Source of the DNA: Puerhibacterium puerhi
Lineage (GTDB): Bacteria; Actinomycetota; Actinomycetes; Actinomycetales; Cellulomonadaceae
Reading direction: 5' to 3'
Assembly: GCF_009846865.1 (NCBI RefSeq)
Contig: NZ_WUWN01000006.1
Coordinates: 80,835 to 144,834, forward strand
Length of the DNA stretch: 64,000 nt
The notes under the pieces: model-generated
Database searches by the model: none
Told to the model about the DNA's origin: nothing
Seen by the model: the letters and a program-made list of their open reading frames with translations, nothing else
Shown: positions 42,091 to 51,070 of the stretch, piece after piece
Layout of the letters: each line of letters opens with the position of its first letter
Position numbering within the stretch: the stretch's first letter is position 1
Translations under genes and position numbers: made by a program

Positions 42091-43272
42091 ATGGCCACCC
42101 CCACCCCTGCCGAGCGCGCCGCCGGCCAGCACCCGTCACGCCACCGCACCCCGGCCGACGTCCGCCGCTGGCGCCGCTACCTCGCGGACGAGCGCGCGGA
42201 GGCCGCCGTCTACCGCGACCTGGCCGGACGCCGCTCGGGCGAGGAGCGCGAGATCCTGCTCGCGCTCGCCGAGGCGGAGCGCCGCCACGAGCAGCACTGG
42301 CTCGACCTGCTGGGCGACGACGCCGGACGCCCGCTGCGCGGCGACCTGCGCACCCGGGCGCTGGGGTGGCTCGCCCGGCGCTTCGGCGGCGTCTTCGTGC
42401 TCGCGCTCGCCCAGCGCGCCGAGGCCCGCTCGGGCTACGTGGACGAGGCGGACGCCACCGCGGCGATGGCCGCCGACGAGAAGATCCACGAGGAGGTGGT
42501 GCGCGGCCTGGCCACCCGCGGCCGCAACCGGCTCTCGGGCACGTTCCGCGCGGCAGTCTTCGGCGCCAACGACGGCCTGGTGTCCAACCTCGCCCTGGTG
42601 CTGGGCATCGGCGCCTCGGGCGCGGCGCAGCACACCGTGCTGCTCACCGGCCTTGCCGGCCTGCTCGCCGGCGCCCTGTCGATGGGCGCGGGGGAGTTCG
42701 TCTCGATCCGCTCCCAGCGCGAGCTGCTCGAGGCCTCCACGCCGGGCGCCGACGCCGCCCGGGCGCTGCCGCACCTGGACGTCGACGCCAACGAGCTCGC
42801 GCTCGTCTACCGGGCCCGCGGCATGGAGGCGGCCGAGGCGCAGGGGCACGCCGACGCCGTCCTGGCCCGCCTCGCGGCTGCGGGCACCATGACCGGCACC
42901 GGGGCCGTCCCGGTGGCCCCGACCGCGCGCGACCTGCACGCCACCCGGGCCGCGGAGGCGGACGCCGGTGTCGAGGCCGACGACCTCGAGACGCACGGCA
43001 CCGCCTGGGGCGCCGCGCTGTCGAGCTTCTGCTTCTTCGCCTCGGGCGCCGTGATCCCGGTGCTGCCGTACCTGCTCGGGCTCGAGGGCCTGACGGCGGT
43101 GGCGGTCGCCGCCGCGCTCGTGGGCGTGGCGCTGCTGGTCACCGGTGCCATCACCGGCCTGCTGTCCGGCACGTCGCCCCTGACCCGGGCGCTGCGGCAG
43201 CTCGCGATCGGCTTCGGCGCGGCAGCGGTCACCTACCTCCTCGGCCTGGCGTTCGGCACCTCCGTGGCGTAG
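42091..43272 (+). CDS. VIT1/CCC1-family transporter with N-terminal ferritin-like domain
   Basis: A 393-residue protein. The first ~155 residues form a rubrerythrin/ferritin-like helical bundle with Glu/His ligands (DERAEAAVYRDLAGR, EAERRHEQHWLDLLGD, ADEKIHEEVVRGLA). The rest is the VIT1 membrane domain: VFGANDGLVSNLALVLGIGA and LSMGAGEFVSIRSQRELLEA are its signatures, with about five helices. Family members move Fe2+ or Mn2+; the soluble domain may bind or sense the metal. ATG 42091 is used; no strong ribosome site is visible. Confidence 0.88.
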   Translation: MATPTPAERAAGQHPSRHRTPADVRRWRRYLADERAEAAVYRDLAGRRSGEEREILLALAEAERRHEQHWLDLLGDDAGRPLRGDLRTRALGWLARRFGGVFVLALAQRAEARSGYVDEADATAAMAADEKIHEEVVRGLATRGRNRLSGTFRAAVFGANDGLVSNLALVLGIGASGAAQHTVLLTGLAGLLAGALSMGAGEFVSIRSQRELLEASTPGADAARALPHLDVDANELALVYRARGMEAAEAQGHADAVLARLAAAGTMTGTGAVPVAPTARDLHATRAAEADAGVEADDLETHGTAWGAALSSFCFFASGAVIPVLPYLLGLEGLTAVAVAAALVGVALLVTGAITGLLSGTSPLTRALRQLAIGFGAAAVTYLLGLAFGTSVA

Positions 43273-43429
43273 CGCGCCGCCCCGCGGGCCCCGGCGACGG
43301 GGTCGCGGCCATCGGTTGCGAGGTCCCGCGGGCCTGTGCACCCTGGCCGTACCGGTCCTCGTGGCCGGACCGACGGTGACGCGCCGGGCTGCTGCCCGAC
43401 GCCGGATCCGCGGACGCAGGGGGGAAGCC

Positions 43430-44899
43430 ATGACACGACGCGTCGAGCGCGCCGCCAGGCCGGGGGGCCTGCGCCGCTGGCTCGTGCGCGCCGCGGCCGC
43501 CACGGCCGGGGCGTGCGGGGCCACCGCGCTCGGCGTCGTGCTTGCCGCCGGGGCGTCCGCCGACGAGGCGCGGCCCGGGCTCGGCGACGTGCTCTCTCCC
43601 GTCACGACGACGGTCGAGCGGGTGGCCGAGCCGGTCACCGCCACCGCGCGGACCGTGACGAAGCCCGTCGCCGCCACCGTCGAGGCGGTCACCGCGCCGG
43701 TGACGGGCCGATCGGCGCCGGCCGCACCGGAGCCGGCGCCCGCGCCTGAGCCCGAACGTGCCGCGCCGGAGCCTGCGCCTGCCGCGCCGGAGCCTGCGCC
43801 TGCCGCGCCGGAGCTTGCGCCTGCCGCGCCGGAGCCTGCCGCCCCCGAGCCGGCGCCCGAGCCCGCGACGGCTGCGTCGAAGCCCGCCGCACCGAAGCCG
43901 GCGCCCGCCCCGGAACCCGCCCCGGCGAAGCCTGCCGAGTAGCCCGCGTCCCAGCCCGCCGACGGGGGCGCGCTGGCCGGCGTCGTCGCGCCGGTCGGCG
44001 AGCTCGCCGGAGGGCTCCTCGAGCCCGCCATCGGCGTGGCGGCGCCCGTGACGGGCGCGCTCGCCCCCGTGACGGGCGGCGTGGCCGACGTGCTTTCCCC
44101 GGTCACCGAGGGGCTGCGGCCCGTGCTCGGGGCGACGACGCCGGTGCTCGACGCCGTCGCCCCCGTGGTCGCCCCGGTCACCGGCGTGGTCGGCGAGACC
44201 CTCAGCCCGGTGGTCGGCGCGCTGACGCCCGTGCTCGACACCGTCACCCCGATCACGGACCCCGTGCTCGACGTCGTCGCGCCGGTCGTCGAGCCGCTGC
44301 GGCCCGTCCTGGAGCCGGTGCTCTCGCCGATCGACGGGCCGCTGCGGCCGATCACGGACCCGCTGCTGCCGGTCACCGACCCGGTGCTCGGCCCGGTGAC
44401 GGGCCCCGGCACCGGGCCCGGCCCCGCGCACCCGGCTCCCGCGCTCCCGGCCCCGGGCGGCGCGGGCCCCGGCAGCGTCGTCGCGGCCACCGGCGGCACC
44501 CGGGCCGAGACTCCGGCCGAGAGCGCCCCCGAGAGCGCCGTCACGGCCCCGGCCGGAGCCACCGCCCCGGCCACGACCGAGGCCCCCGCGGCCGGGACGG
44601 CCCGCGGCGCCGGTGCGCCGACGGCTCTCCCGGCAGCCGCCCAGGCCGCCGTCGCGGCGTCGGCGACCGAGGCGCCGGGCGGCACGTCGGCCCCGGCCGC
44701 CCCCCAGGCCCCCGCGGCGCCGGCCGGCGGTGCCGCGGGCACCTCCAGCTCCACCTCTCCGGTGCGCGGTCTCGACGGCGCGGCGGCCGACCTGGCGTCC
44801 GCCGCCACGGCCGGCGCGACGTCGTGGCTCCTGGCCGCGGCGGAGACGCTGTCCCGCCACACGTCGACGTTCTTCGACGTCCCCGTCTCTCCTGCCTGA
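43430..44899 (+). pseudogene. Secreted Pro/Val-rich repeat protein gene interrupted by one in-frame TAG
   Basis: A single frame from ATG 43430 to TGA 44899 is broken only by TAG at 43940-43942. The first 170 codons have a signal peptide (VLAAGASA), then SPVTTTVERVAEPVTATART-type repeats and Pro/Ala/Glu-rich units ending KPAE. After the TAG the same frame continues PASQPADGGALAGVV, then many V-L/T-P-V repeats (LAPVTGGVADVLSPVTEGLR, PVLDTVTPITDPVLDVVAPV) and an Ala-rich end. Context PAE-TAG-PASQPA suggests CAG to TAG. As read, only a 170-residue truncated protein is made unless the stop is suppressed. It precedes an LAxTG protein by 95 bases. Confidence 0.75.
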
Positions 44900-44993
44900 C
44901 GTGGTCCCGCCGCGCGCCTGAGCGCGGCACGGACCGCCGTCGGCGCCCTGCCGACGGATGACCACGTCATCACTTCTTCGCAGGAGAGACATC

Positions 44994-46787
44994 ATGAACA
45001 GCAACGCGAGACGAGCCGTGCAGACGCTGCTCGTCGCAGGCGGCCTCGTGGTCGCCGGGGCCGCCACTGCCCACGCCGCCGAGGGCGACGTCCTCGACGT
45101 GAACATCGGCGCCGACACGTCCGTCGCGGCCAACCTCTCGGGCGTCTCGGAGGAGCTCCCGGACGTGCCGGTCGAGACCGACGTCGATCTTCCCGCGGTC
45201 GACACCGAGCCCGTCGAGGCGACCGTCGAGGCGGTCGCCGGTGACGAGGGCCTGGTCGACGACGTCGTCGGCGCCGATGCGCCGGAGGCCACTACCACCG
45301 ACGACCTGGTCGACCCCGCCGCGCAGGACGTCGCCGAGACCGTCGAGGACACCGCGGCGCTCGATGTGCCCGCCGTCGTGGACGACGTGACCGGCGACGC
45401 CGGTGCGGTCGACGACGTGCTCGAGGACGGCGGTGTGGACGCGGTGGCCGAGGACGTGACGTCCGCCGGCGGCGGCGTGGACGAGGCGCTGGGCACTGGC
45501 TCGGCGGTCGAGGACACGCTCGGTGCCGTGGTCGGCGAGGACGGCCTGGTCGACGACGTCGTGGGTGCCGACGCGCCGAGCGACGGGCTGACGGACGATG
45601 TCGTGGAGGCGGTGGTCGACGACGTCGACACCGCCGCCGACGACCTGCTCGCGGGCGACCTGAACGGGGTCACCGACGGCGTGCTGGACCAGGACGGCGC
45701 CGTCGACGACGTGCTCGAGGACGGCGGTGTGGACGCGGTGGCCGAGGACGTGACGTCCGCCGGCGGCGCCGTGGACGAGGCGCTGGGCACTGGCTCGGCG
45801 GTCGAGGACACGCTCGGTGCCGTGGTCGGCGAGGACGGCCTGGTCGACGACGTGGTGGGTGCCGACACGCCGAGCGACGGGCTGACGGACGAGGTCGTGG
45901 AGGCAGTGGTCGACGACGTCGACACCACCACCGACGACCTGCTCGCGGGCGACCTGAACGGGGTCACCGACGGCGTGCTGGACCAGGACGGCCTGGTGGA
46001 CGACGTGCTCGAGGACGGCGGCGTGGACACGGTCGCCGAGGTCGTTCCGTCCGTCGGCGGCCGCCTGGACGACGCGCTGGGCACCGGGTCCGCGCTGGAG
46101 GACACCCTGGACGCCGTGGTCGGCGAGGACGGCCTGCTGGACGACGTGCTGGGGCCGGACGAGCCCTCGCAGGGCGTGACCGACGGCCTGGTCGAGGAGA
46201 TCGTCAACGACCTCGACGGCACCCTCGACGAGCTGCTCGCGGGCGACCTCGTCGGCGTGGTCGACTCCGTCCTCGCGGAGGACGGCCTGCTCGACGACGT
46301 CCTGGAGGACGGCGACGCGGGCATCGTCCCGACCGACCCGACGACGCCGGGTGGCGGTGACGGGAACGAGGGCACGGACCCGACGACGCCGGGTGGCGGT
46401 GACGGGAACGAGGGCACGGACCCGACGACGCCGGGTGACGGCGACGGCACCACGACGCCGGGTGACGGTTCCGGCGGTGGCTTCGGCGGCGCCCTTCCGA
46501 CGGCTCCGGTCGGTGCCGTGACGCTGCCGGCGGGCCTCGGCGCCACCGGTGCGGGCACCGTCGGCACCGTCGGCACCGACGCCACGGGCACCGACGCCAC
46601 GGGCACCAGCGCGACGACGACCAGCGCGGGGACCGGCGCGACGACGACCGACGCCGGGACCGACGCGGGGACCCTCGCCCGCACGGGCGCGGACGCCGCC
46701 CTCGTCGGCCTGGCCGCTCTGCTGCTGGCCGCGGGCCTGGCGCTCGTCGGCACCCGACGGCGCCTCGCGGCCGCTGCCACCCGCTGA
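44994..46787 (+). CDS. LAxTG-anchored surface protein with three 98-residue repeats
   Basis: A 597-residue exported protein. It has a signal peptide (LLVAGGLVVAGAATAHA), an acidic Asp/Val-rich body with three 98-residue repeats (each starting VDDVLEDGG-like), a Thr/Pro/Gly linker with PTTPGGGDGNEGTD repeats and a C-terminal sorting signal: LARTG near 560, a hydrophobic helix ALVGLAALLLAAGLALVG and a basic tail GTRRRLAAAATR. LAxTG is the motif used by class E sortases, so the protein is likely joined to the cell wall. The strong acidity suggests cation binding or hydration. AGGAGAG precedes the ATG. Confidence 0.88.
   Translation: MNSNARRAVQTLLVAGGLVVAGAATAHAAEGDVLDVNIGADTSVAANLSGVSEELPDVPVETDVDLPAVDTEPVEATVEAVAGDEGLVDDVVGADAPEATTTDDLVDPAAQDVAETVEDTAALDVPAVVDDVTGDAGAVDDVLEDGGVDAVAEDVTSAGGGVDEALGTGSAVEDTLGAVVGEDGLVDDVVGADAPSDGLTDDVVEAVVDDVDTAADDLLAGDLNGVTDGVLDQDGAVDDVLEDGGVDAVAEDVTSAGGAVDEALGTGSAVEDTLGAVVGEDGLVDDVVGADTPSDGLTDEVVEAVVDDVDTTTDDLLAGDLNGVTDGVLDQDGLVDDVLEDGGVDTVAEVVPSVGGRLDDALGTGSALEDTLDAVVGEDGLLDDVLGPDEPSQGVTDGLVEEIVNDLDGTLDELLAGDLVGVVDSVLAEDGLLDDVLEDGDAGIVPTDPTTPGGGDGNEGTDPTTPGGGDGNEGTDPTTPGDGDGTTTPGDGSGGGFGGALPTAPVGAVTLPAGLGATGAGTVGTVGTDATGTDATGTSATTTSAGTGATTTDAGTDAGTLARTGADAALVGLAALLLAAGLALVGTRRRLAAAATR
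45408..46289 (+). repeat. Three 294-base tandem repeats inside the LAxTG protein gene
   Basis: The segment beginning GTCGACGACGTGCTCGAGG recurs at 45408, 45702, 45996 and, as a diverged fourth start, 46290: an exact 294-base (98-codon) period. Units one and two are nearly identical; the third has diverged. No codon is gained or lost. Confidence 0.9.
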
Positions 46788-46812
46788 CGGCACCACGGGC
46801 AGCCCCAAACAC

Positions 46813-46851
46813 GCCGACGGCGACGGACCCCGCGGGTCCGTCGCCGTCGGC
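46813..46851. terminator. Bidirectional terminator hairpin
   Basis: Perfect 18-base arms (46813-46830 and 46834-46851) with a 3-base loop, between the convergent LAxTG protein gene and gntP. Confidence 0.8.
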
Positions 46852-46866
46852 GGGGCGCGCGAGCCG

Positions 46867-48309
46867 CTAGACCACGAGCCCGAGCAGGAGCACGGCCACG
46901 AGGGCGACGACGGACAGCGTGGTCTCCATCAGGGACCACGTCTTGAACGTCTGCCCCACGGTCATGCCGAAGTACTCCTTGACCAGCCAGAAGCCGGCGT
47001 CGTTGACGTGGGAGAGGAACACCGACCCCGCGCCGACGGCAAGCACGAGCAGCGCCGCGTGCGTGGGGTCCAAGCCCGCGGCGATCGGCGCCATGATCCC
47101 GGCGGCGGTGATCGTGGCGACGGTCGCCGAGCCCGTGGCGACGCGGATCAGCACGGCCACCAGCCAGCCGGCCAGCAGCGGGTTGAGGTTCGCGTCGCTG
47201 ATGCCGGAGGCGATGACGTCGCCCACGCCCGTGCCGACGAGCGTCTCCTTGAAGCCGCCGCCGGCGCCCACGATGAGCAGGATCCCGGCGATCGGGAGGA
47301 AGGAGGAGCCCACCAGGTCGCTCAGCTGCTGGCGGGTGCGGCCCACCGCCGTGCCGAAGGCGAACAGGCCGACGAGCGTGGTGATGAGCAGCGCCACCAG
47401 GGGCTCGCCGAGGAACTCCAGCACGCCGCCCCAGCCGGTCCCGACCTGCCCGGCGACCTCGACGACGGCGCGCGCCAGCATGAGGATCACCGGCAGCAGC
47501 ACCACGAGCACGGACACGGCGAAGCTCGGCCGGCGGCGCGGCTCGGTCCCCGAGGCGCTCTCGGCCGGCGAGCCGAGCACGCTCGTGGGCGGGTCGAGCG
47601 GCACCCACCGCGTCAGGACCTTGGCCAGCACCGGCCCGGCGAGCACCACGGTCGGCACCGCGACGAGCAGTCCGAGGCCGAGGGTGAGGCCGACGTCGGC
47701 GCCCAGCGCCTCGATCGCCAGCAGCGGCCCGGGGTGCGGCGGCACGAGCCCGTGCAGCGCGGACAGGCCCGCGAGCGCGGAGATGCCCACGAGCACCGGG
47801 GACAGGCGGGCGCGCCGGGCGACGATCATCACCACGGGGATGAGCAGCACCACGCCGACCTCGAAGAACAGCGGGATGCCGACGACGAACGCCACCAGCG
47901 CCATCGCCCACGGCATGCGCCGGGCGGGCGTCTTGTCCAGGACGGTGTCGACGATCCGGTCGGCGCCGCCGGAGTCGATGAGCAGCTTGCCGATGATGGC
48001 GCCGAGCGCGATGAGCACGCCCACGCCGCCCACGGTGGAGCCGAGACCCTTGGTGAAGTCGTCGAACGCCTCCACCAGGCCGGTGCCGGCGGCGACGGCG
48101 AGCACGCCCGAGCCGATGACCAGGGCGAGGAACGGGTGCATCTTCGCCCAGACGATGAGGGCGACGATGACGGCGATGCCGAGCACCGCGGCGAGCACGA
48201 GCTGCGGCGTCGACGCGGTGGGCGCCGCGTCGTCCGCGGTGGCGGCGAGCACGGTGGGCAGGTGGGCGGCGAGGGGGCCGGGAGCGGAGCCGGCGAGCGT
48301 GGCGAGCAT
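46867..48309 (-). CDS. gntP: GntP-family gluconate permease
   Basis: A 480-residue proton-coupled importer with about 12-14 helices. LVPPHPGPLLAIEALGADVG and the late ATGSATVATITAAGIMAPIA and GAGSVFLSHVNDAGFWLVKE with FGMTVGQTFKTWSLMET are signatures of gluconate permeases. The ATG shares one base with the stop of gntK, so the genes are co-transcribed. Gluconate taken up is phosphorylated by the upstream kinase. The first ~30 residues are extra compared with E. coli GntP. Confidence 0.9.
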   Translation of the reverse strand: MLATLAGSAPGPLAAHLPTVLAATADDAAPTASTPQLVLAAVLGIAVIVALIVWAKMHPFLALVIGSGVLAVAAGTGLVEAFDDFTKGLGSTVGGVGVLIALGAIIGKLLIDSGGADRIVDTVLDKTPARRMPWAMALVAFVVGIPLFFEVGVVLLIPVVMIVARRARLSPVLVGISALAGLSALHGLVPPHPGPLLAIEALGADVGLTLGLGLLVAVPTVVLAGPVLAKVLTRWVPLDPPTSVLGSPAESASGTEPRRRPSFAVSVLVVLLPVILMLARAVVEVAGQVGTGWGGVLEFLGEPLVALLITTLVGLFAFGTAVGRTRQQLSDLVGSSFLPIAGILLIVGAGGGFKETLVGTGVGDVIASGISDANLNPLLAGWLVAVLIRVATGSATVATITAAGIMAPIAAGLDPTHAALLVLAVGAGSVFLSHVNDAGFWLVKEYFGMTVGQTFKTWSLMETTLSVVALVAVLLLGLVV

Positions 48310-48911
48310 CAGCGCTCCTCGGCCGGCTGGGCCGCCGCGGACTCGGTCGCCGCGGAGCCGGTCACCGCAGTGCGGATGCCGCGGGCGGCGAGGCGCTCGA
48401 CGATCTCGTCCACGATCTGCGCCGGGCGCGGCGTGACGTCGACGGTGAATCCCGCCTCGTCGGTGCCCAGCGGCTCGAGCGTGGCGAGCTGGCTCTCGAG
48501 CATCGCCGGCTTCATGAAGTGCCCGGCACGGCCCTGGATGCGCTCGGTGAGCAGCTCGCGGCTGCCGGTGAGGTGCACGAAGAGCACCCCGCCGCGCGCC
48601 TCGCGCAGCAGGTCGCGGTAGGCGCGCTTGAGCGACGACGCGGGCACGACGCCGGTGCGGCCGGCGTCGTGCTCGGAGCTGAGCCAGTCGCGGATCGTGC
48701 CGAGCCAGGGCCAGCGGTCCGCGTCGTCCAGGGGGACTCCGGCGGTCATCTTGGCGACGTTGGCGGGCGGATGGAACTCGTCGCCCTCCGCGAAGGAGGC
48801 GCCGAGCCTGCCGGCGAGGAGCGCGGCGACTGTCGTCTTGCCGGAGCCTGCGACCCCCATGACGACGATGTGCGTGTTCTGGTGCGTGACCTCGGTGTCC
48901 ACGCCGAGCAT
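48309..48911 (-). CDS. gntK: Gluconokinase
   Basis: A 200-residue P-loop kinase that makes 6-phosphogluconate from gluconate and ATP, feeding the pentose phosphate pathway. Walker A GVAGSGKTTV at about residues 19-28, then FAEGDEFHPPANVAKMTAGV (the gluconate-binding loop) and DRWPWL as in GntK/IdnK. GHFMKPAMLESQLATLEPL is the conserved C-terminal signature. It is the first gene of the gntK-gntP operon and divergent from the GntR regulator. Confidence 0.93.
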   Translation of the reverse strand: MLGVDTEVTHQNTHIVVMGVAGSGKTTVAALLAGRLGASFAEGDEFHPPANVAKMTAGVPLDDADRWPWLGTIRDWLSSEHDAGRTGVVPASSLKRAYRDLLREARGGVLFVHLTGSRELLTERIQGRAGHFMKPAMLESQLATLEPLGTDEAGFTVDVTPRPAQIVDEIVERLAARGIRTAVTGSAATESAAAQPAEER

Positions 48912-48915
48912 CCTG

Positions 48916-48973
48916 ACCGATTGGTAACACCTTTAGCAAACCGCGAGGCCGGGCCGCCGCTTAGGCTTCCGGC
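48916..48973. promoter_or_regulatory. Divergent gntK/gntR control region with a probable GntR operator
   Basis: The only AT-rich patch nearby lies here. TTGGTAACACCTTTAG (48921-48936) holds the symmetric GGT-AAC-ACC core expected for a FadR-type GntR dimer. TAGGCT (48962-48967) is a -10 box 6 bases before the gntR ATG, implying a leaderless message. Autoregulation and gluconate-dependent control of gntK are the likely outcome. Confidence 0.55.
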
Positions 48974-49672
48974 ATGCCGACCGTCGTCCTCCACAGCGCC
49001 GTGGTCGACACCCTGGGGCTGCGCATCACCGGTGGTGCGCTCGAGCCCGGCCGGGTGCTGACCCTGGACTCGATCAGCGCCGAGTTCGGCGTCTCGCGCA
49101 CGGTCGCGCGCGAGGCGATGCGCGTGCTCGAGGGCCTCGGCCTGGTGCGCTCCGGGCGGCGGGTCGGGCTCGTGGTGCTCGGCATGGAGTCGTGGCAGGT
49201 GCTCGACCCGCGCGTGATCGCCTGGCGCCTGCAGGGGCCCGGCCGGGTCGAGCAGCTGCGCTCGCTCACCGAGATGCGCCACGCCGTCGAGCCGCTCGCC
49301 GCGGCGGGTGCCGCCCGGCACGCGCCGGCCGCGGTCCGCGCCCGGCTCGGGGAGATCGCCGGCCGCATGCGGGCGCTCGGCGAGGCGGGCGAGGGCGACC
49401 ACGAGGAGTTCCTCGGCCTGGACGTCGAGATGCACGAGCTGCTGCTGCGCCACAGCGGCAACGAGCTCTTCGGCGCGCTCACCGACGTCGTCGCCGCGGT
49501 GCTGTCCGGGCGCACGGCCCTGGGCCTCATGCCCGCCTCGCCCGTGCCGGGCGCGCTCGCGCAGCACGAGGCGGTGGCCCGGGCCGTCGCGGGCGGGGAC
49601 GCCGACGCGGCCCGCCGCGCGATGGAGGCGATCGTCGACGAGGTGCAGGACGCGCTGGACGAGTTGCCCTGA
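48974..49672 (+). CDS. gntR: GntR-family (FadR/FCD type) regulator of gluconate genes
   Basis: A 232-residue repressor. The winged helix is at about 5-70 (RVLTLDSISAEFGVSRTVAR and EAMRVLEGLGLVRSGRRVGL) and the FCD effector domain at about 90-220 (LTEMRHAVEPLAAAGAARHA, EFLGLDVEMHELLLRHSGNE, LAQHEAVARAVAGGDADAAR) with Asp/His residues typical of metal-assisted ligand binding. Divergent placement beside gntK makes gluconate or 6-phosphogluconate the likely effector. Confidence 0.88.
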   Translation: MPTVVLHSAVVDTLGLRITGGALEPGRVLTLDSISAEFGVSRTVAREAMRVLEGLGLVRSGRRVGLVVLGMESWQVLDPRVIAWRLQGPGRVEQLRSLTEMRHAVEPLAAAGAARHAPAAVRARLGEIAGRMRALGEAGEGDHEEFLGLDVEMHELLLRHSGNELFGALTDVVAAVLSGRTALGLMPASPVPGALAQHEAVARAVAGGDADAARRAMEAIVDEVQDALDELP

Positions 49673-49735
49673 CGCGCCGCCCCGGTGACCGCGCGAGCCC
49701 GTCGGGCCGTTGCCGCGGCGTACGATCGGCTCACC

Positions 49736-51034
49736 ATGCCCCGTCTCCTCGCCGACCTGACGCCGCTGCGCGTCTCGCCGGAGTACCGCCGGCTGTGGTG
49801 GGGGCTGGGGGTCTCGAACCTCGGGGCGCAGCTCACGGTCGTCGCCGTCGGCCTGCAGGTCTACGACCTCACCGGCTCGACCCTCGCCGTCGGCACGCTC
49901 GGCGTCTTCGCGCTCGTGCCGCTCGTGGCCCTCGGCCTGTACGGCGGGGCGCTGGTCGACCACTACGACCGCCGCCGCGTCTCGCTGCTGGCGTCCGTCG
50001 TGCTGTGGCTGGTCACGGCCGCGATCGCGCTGCAGGCGTGGCTCGACGTCGGCTCGGTGGAGCTGCTGTACGGGCTGGTGGCGCTGCAGTCGGCGGCGTT
50101 CGCCATCAACAACCCGGCGCGGTCGGCGATCATCCCCCGGCTGCTGCCGGCGTCGCTCATGCCCGCCGCCAACGCGCTGCAGACGCTGGCCTTCAACGTG
50201 GCGCTCACCGGCGGGCCGCTGCTGGGTGCCGCGCTCGTCGCGGCGGCCGACTACGCCGTCGCCTACACGCTCGACGCGGTGATGTTCACCGCGGCCCTGT
50301 GGGCCGTGTGGCGCCTGCCCGCGCTCCCGCCGGAGCCGGGGGAGGGCGACGCGGCCGCCGCCGGCCGCCGTCGCGTCGGGCTGCGCTCGGTGCTCGAGGG
50401 GCTGCGGTTCCTGGCCACGCGGCCCAACCTGCGCACCTCGTTCCTCGTGGACCTGTGCGCGATGGTGCTGGCGTTCCCGCGCGTGCTGTGGCCGGCCGCG
50501 GCCGTGGTCTACCTCGGCGGCGGGGAGACGACGACGGGCGTGCTCGCCGCCGCGTTCGCCGCGGGCGGCATCCTGGCCACGCTGTTCTCGGGACCGCTCG
50601 GACGGGTCCACCGGCACGGGCGGGCGATCGCGTGGGCCATCACCGGGTGGGGCCTGTCCGTCACCGGGTTCGGCGTGGTGCTGGTGCTGGTCGGACGCAC
50701 GCAGCCGGACGGCGTGCTGCTCGGCGCGCTGGCGCTCGCGTGCGTCGCGCTCGGCCTGGCCGGCGGGACCGACGCGCTGTCCTCGGTGTTCCGCCAGTCG
50801 ATCCTGCAGACCGCCGCGCCCGACCACATGCGCGGGCGCCTGCAGGGCGTGTTCATCGTCGTCGTCGCGGGCGGTCCCCGCCTCGGCGAGCTGGTGATGG
50901 GCGCGGGGTCGAGCTGGTTCACCGAGGGCTGGGCCGCCGTCGTCGGCGGCCTGGCGAGCCTCGTGGCGATGTGGGCGGTGGTGCGGCTCAACCCGCGGTT
51001 CTGGCGCTACGACGCGCGCTCGCCGCAGGCCTGA
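49736..51034 (+). CDS. MFS exporter (enterobactin-exporter-like)
   Basis: A 432-residue protein with about 12 helices. Early blocks LRVSPEYRRLWWGLGVSNLG and GGALVDHYDRRRVSLLASVV (the TM2-TM3 loop motif) and NNPARSAIIPRLLPASLMPA, PDHMRGRLQGVFIVVVAGGP place it in the EntS-like DHA3 group that exports siderophores and drugs. TACGAT (49721-49726) ends 9 bases before the ATG, a leaderless pattern. No siderophore genes are in the window, so the substrate is unknown. Confidence 0.88.
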   Translation: MPRLLADLTPLRVSPEYRRLWWGLGVSNLGAQLTVVAVGLQVYDLTGSTLAVGTLGVFALVPLVALGLYGGALVDHYDRRRVSLLASVVLWLVTAAIALQAWLDVGSVELLYGLVALQSAAFAINNPARSAIIPRLLPASLMPAANALQTLAFNVALTGGPLLGAALVAAADYAVAYTLDAVMFTAALWAVWRLPALPPEPGEGDAAAAGRRRVGLRSVLEGLRFLATRPNLRTSFLVDLCAMVLAFPRVLWPAAAVVYLGGGETTTGVLAAAFAAGGILATLFSGPLGRVHRHGRAIAWAITGWGLSVTGFGVVLVLVGRTQPDGVLLGALALACVALGLAGGTDALSSVFRQSILQTAAPDHMRGRLQGVFIVVVAGGPRLGELVMGAGSSWFTEGWAAVVGGLASLVAMWAVVRLNPRFWRYDARSPQA

Positions 51035-51070
51035 GCCGCGGGCGCCACCCACAGCGCTCGAGGCGGAGCG

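Noticed and set aside
43940..43942. TAG read as pyrrolysine or programmed readthrough
   Set aside because: No pyrrolysine machinery or downstream structure was seen, and a CAG-to-TAG change is the simpler account.
43229..47911. A very long minus-strand open frame (over 1500 codons)
   Set aside because: It is the mirror of the repeat-protein genes on the plus strand; low-complexity Arg/Gly/Ser readings, no start signal, and the signal peptide and sorting signal are on the plus strand.
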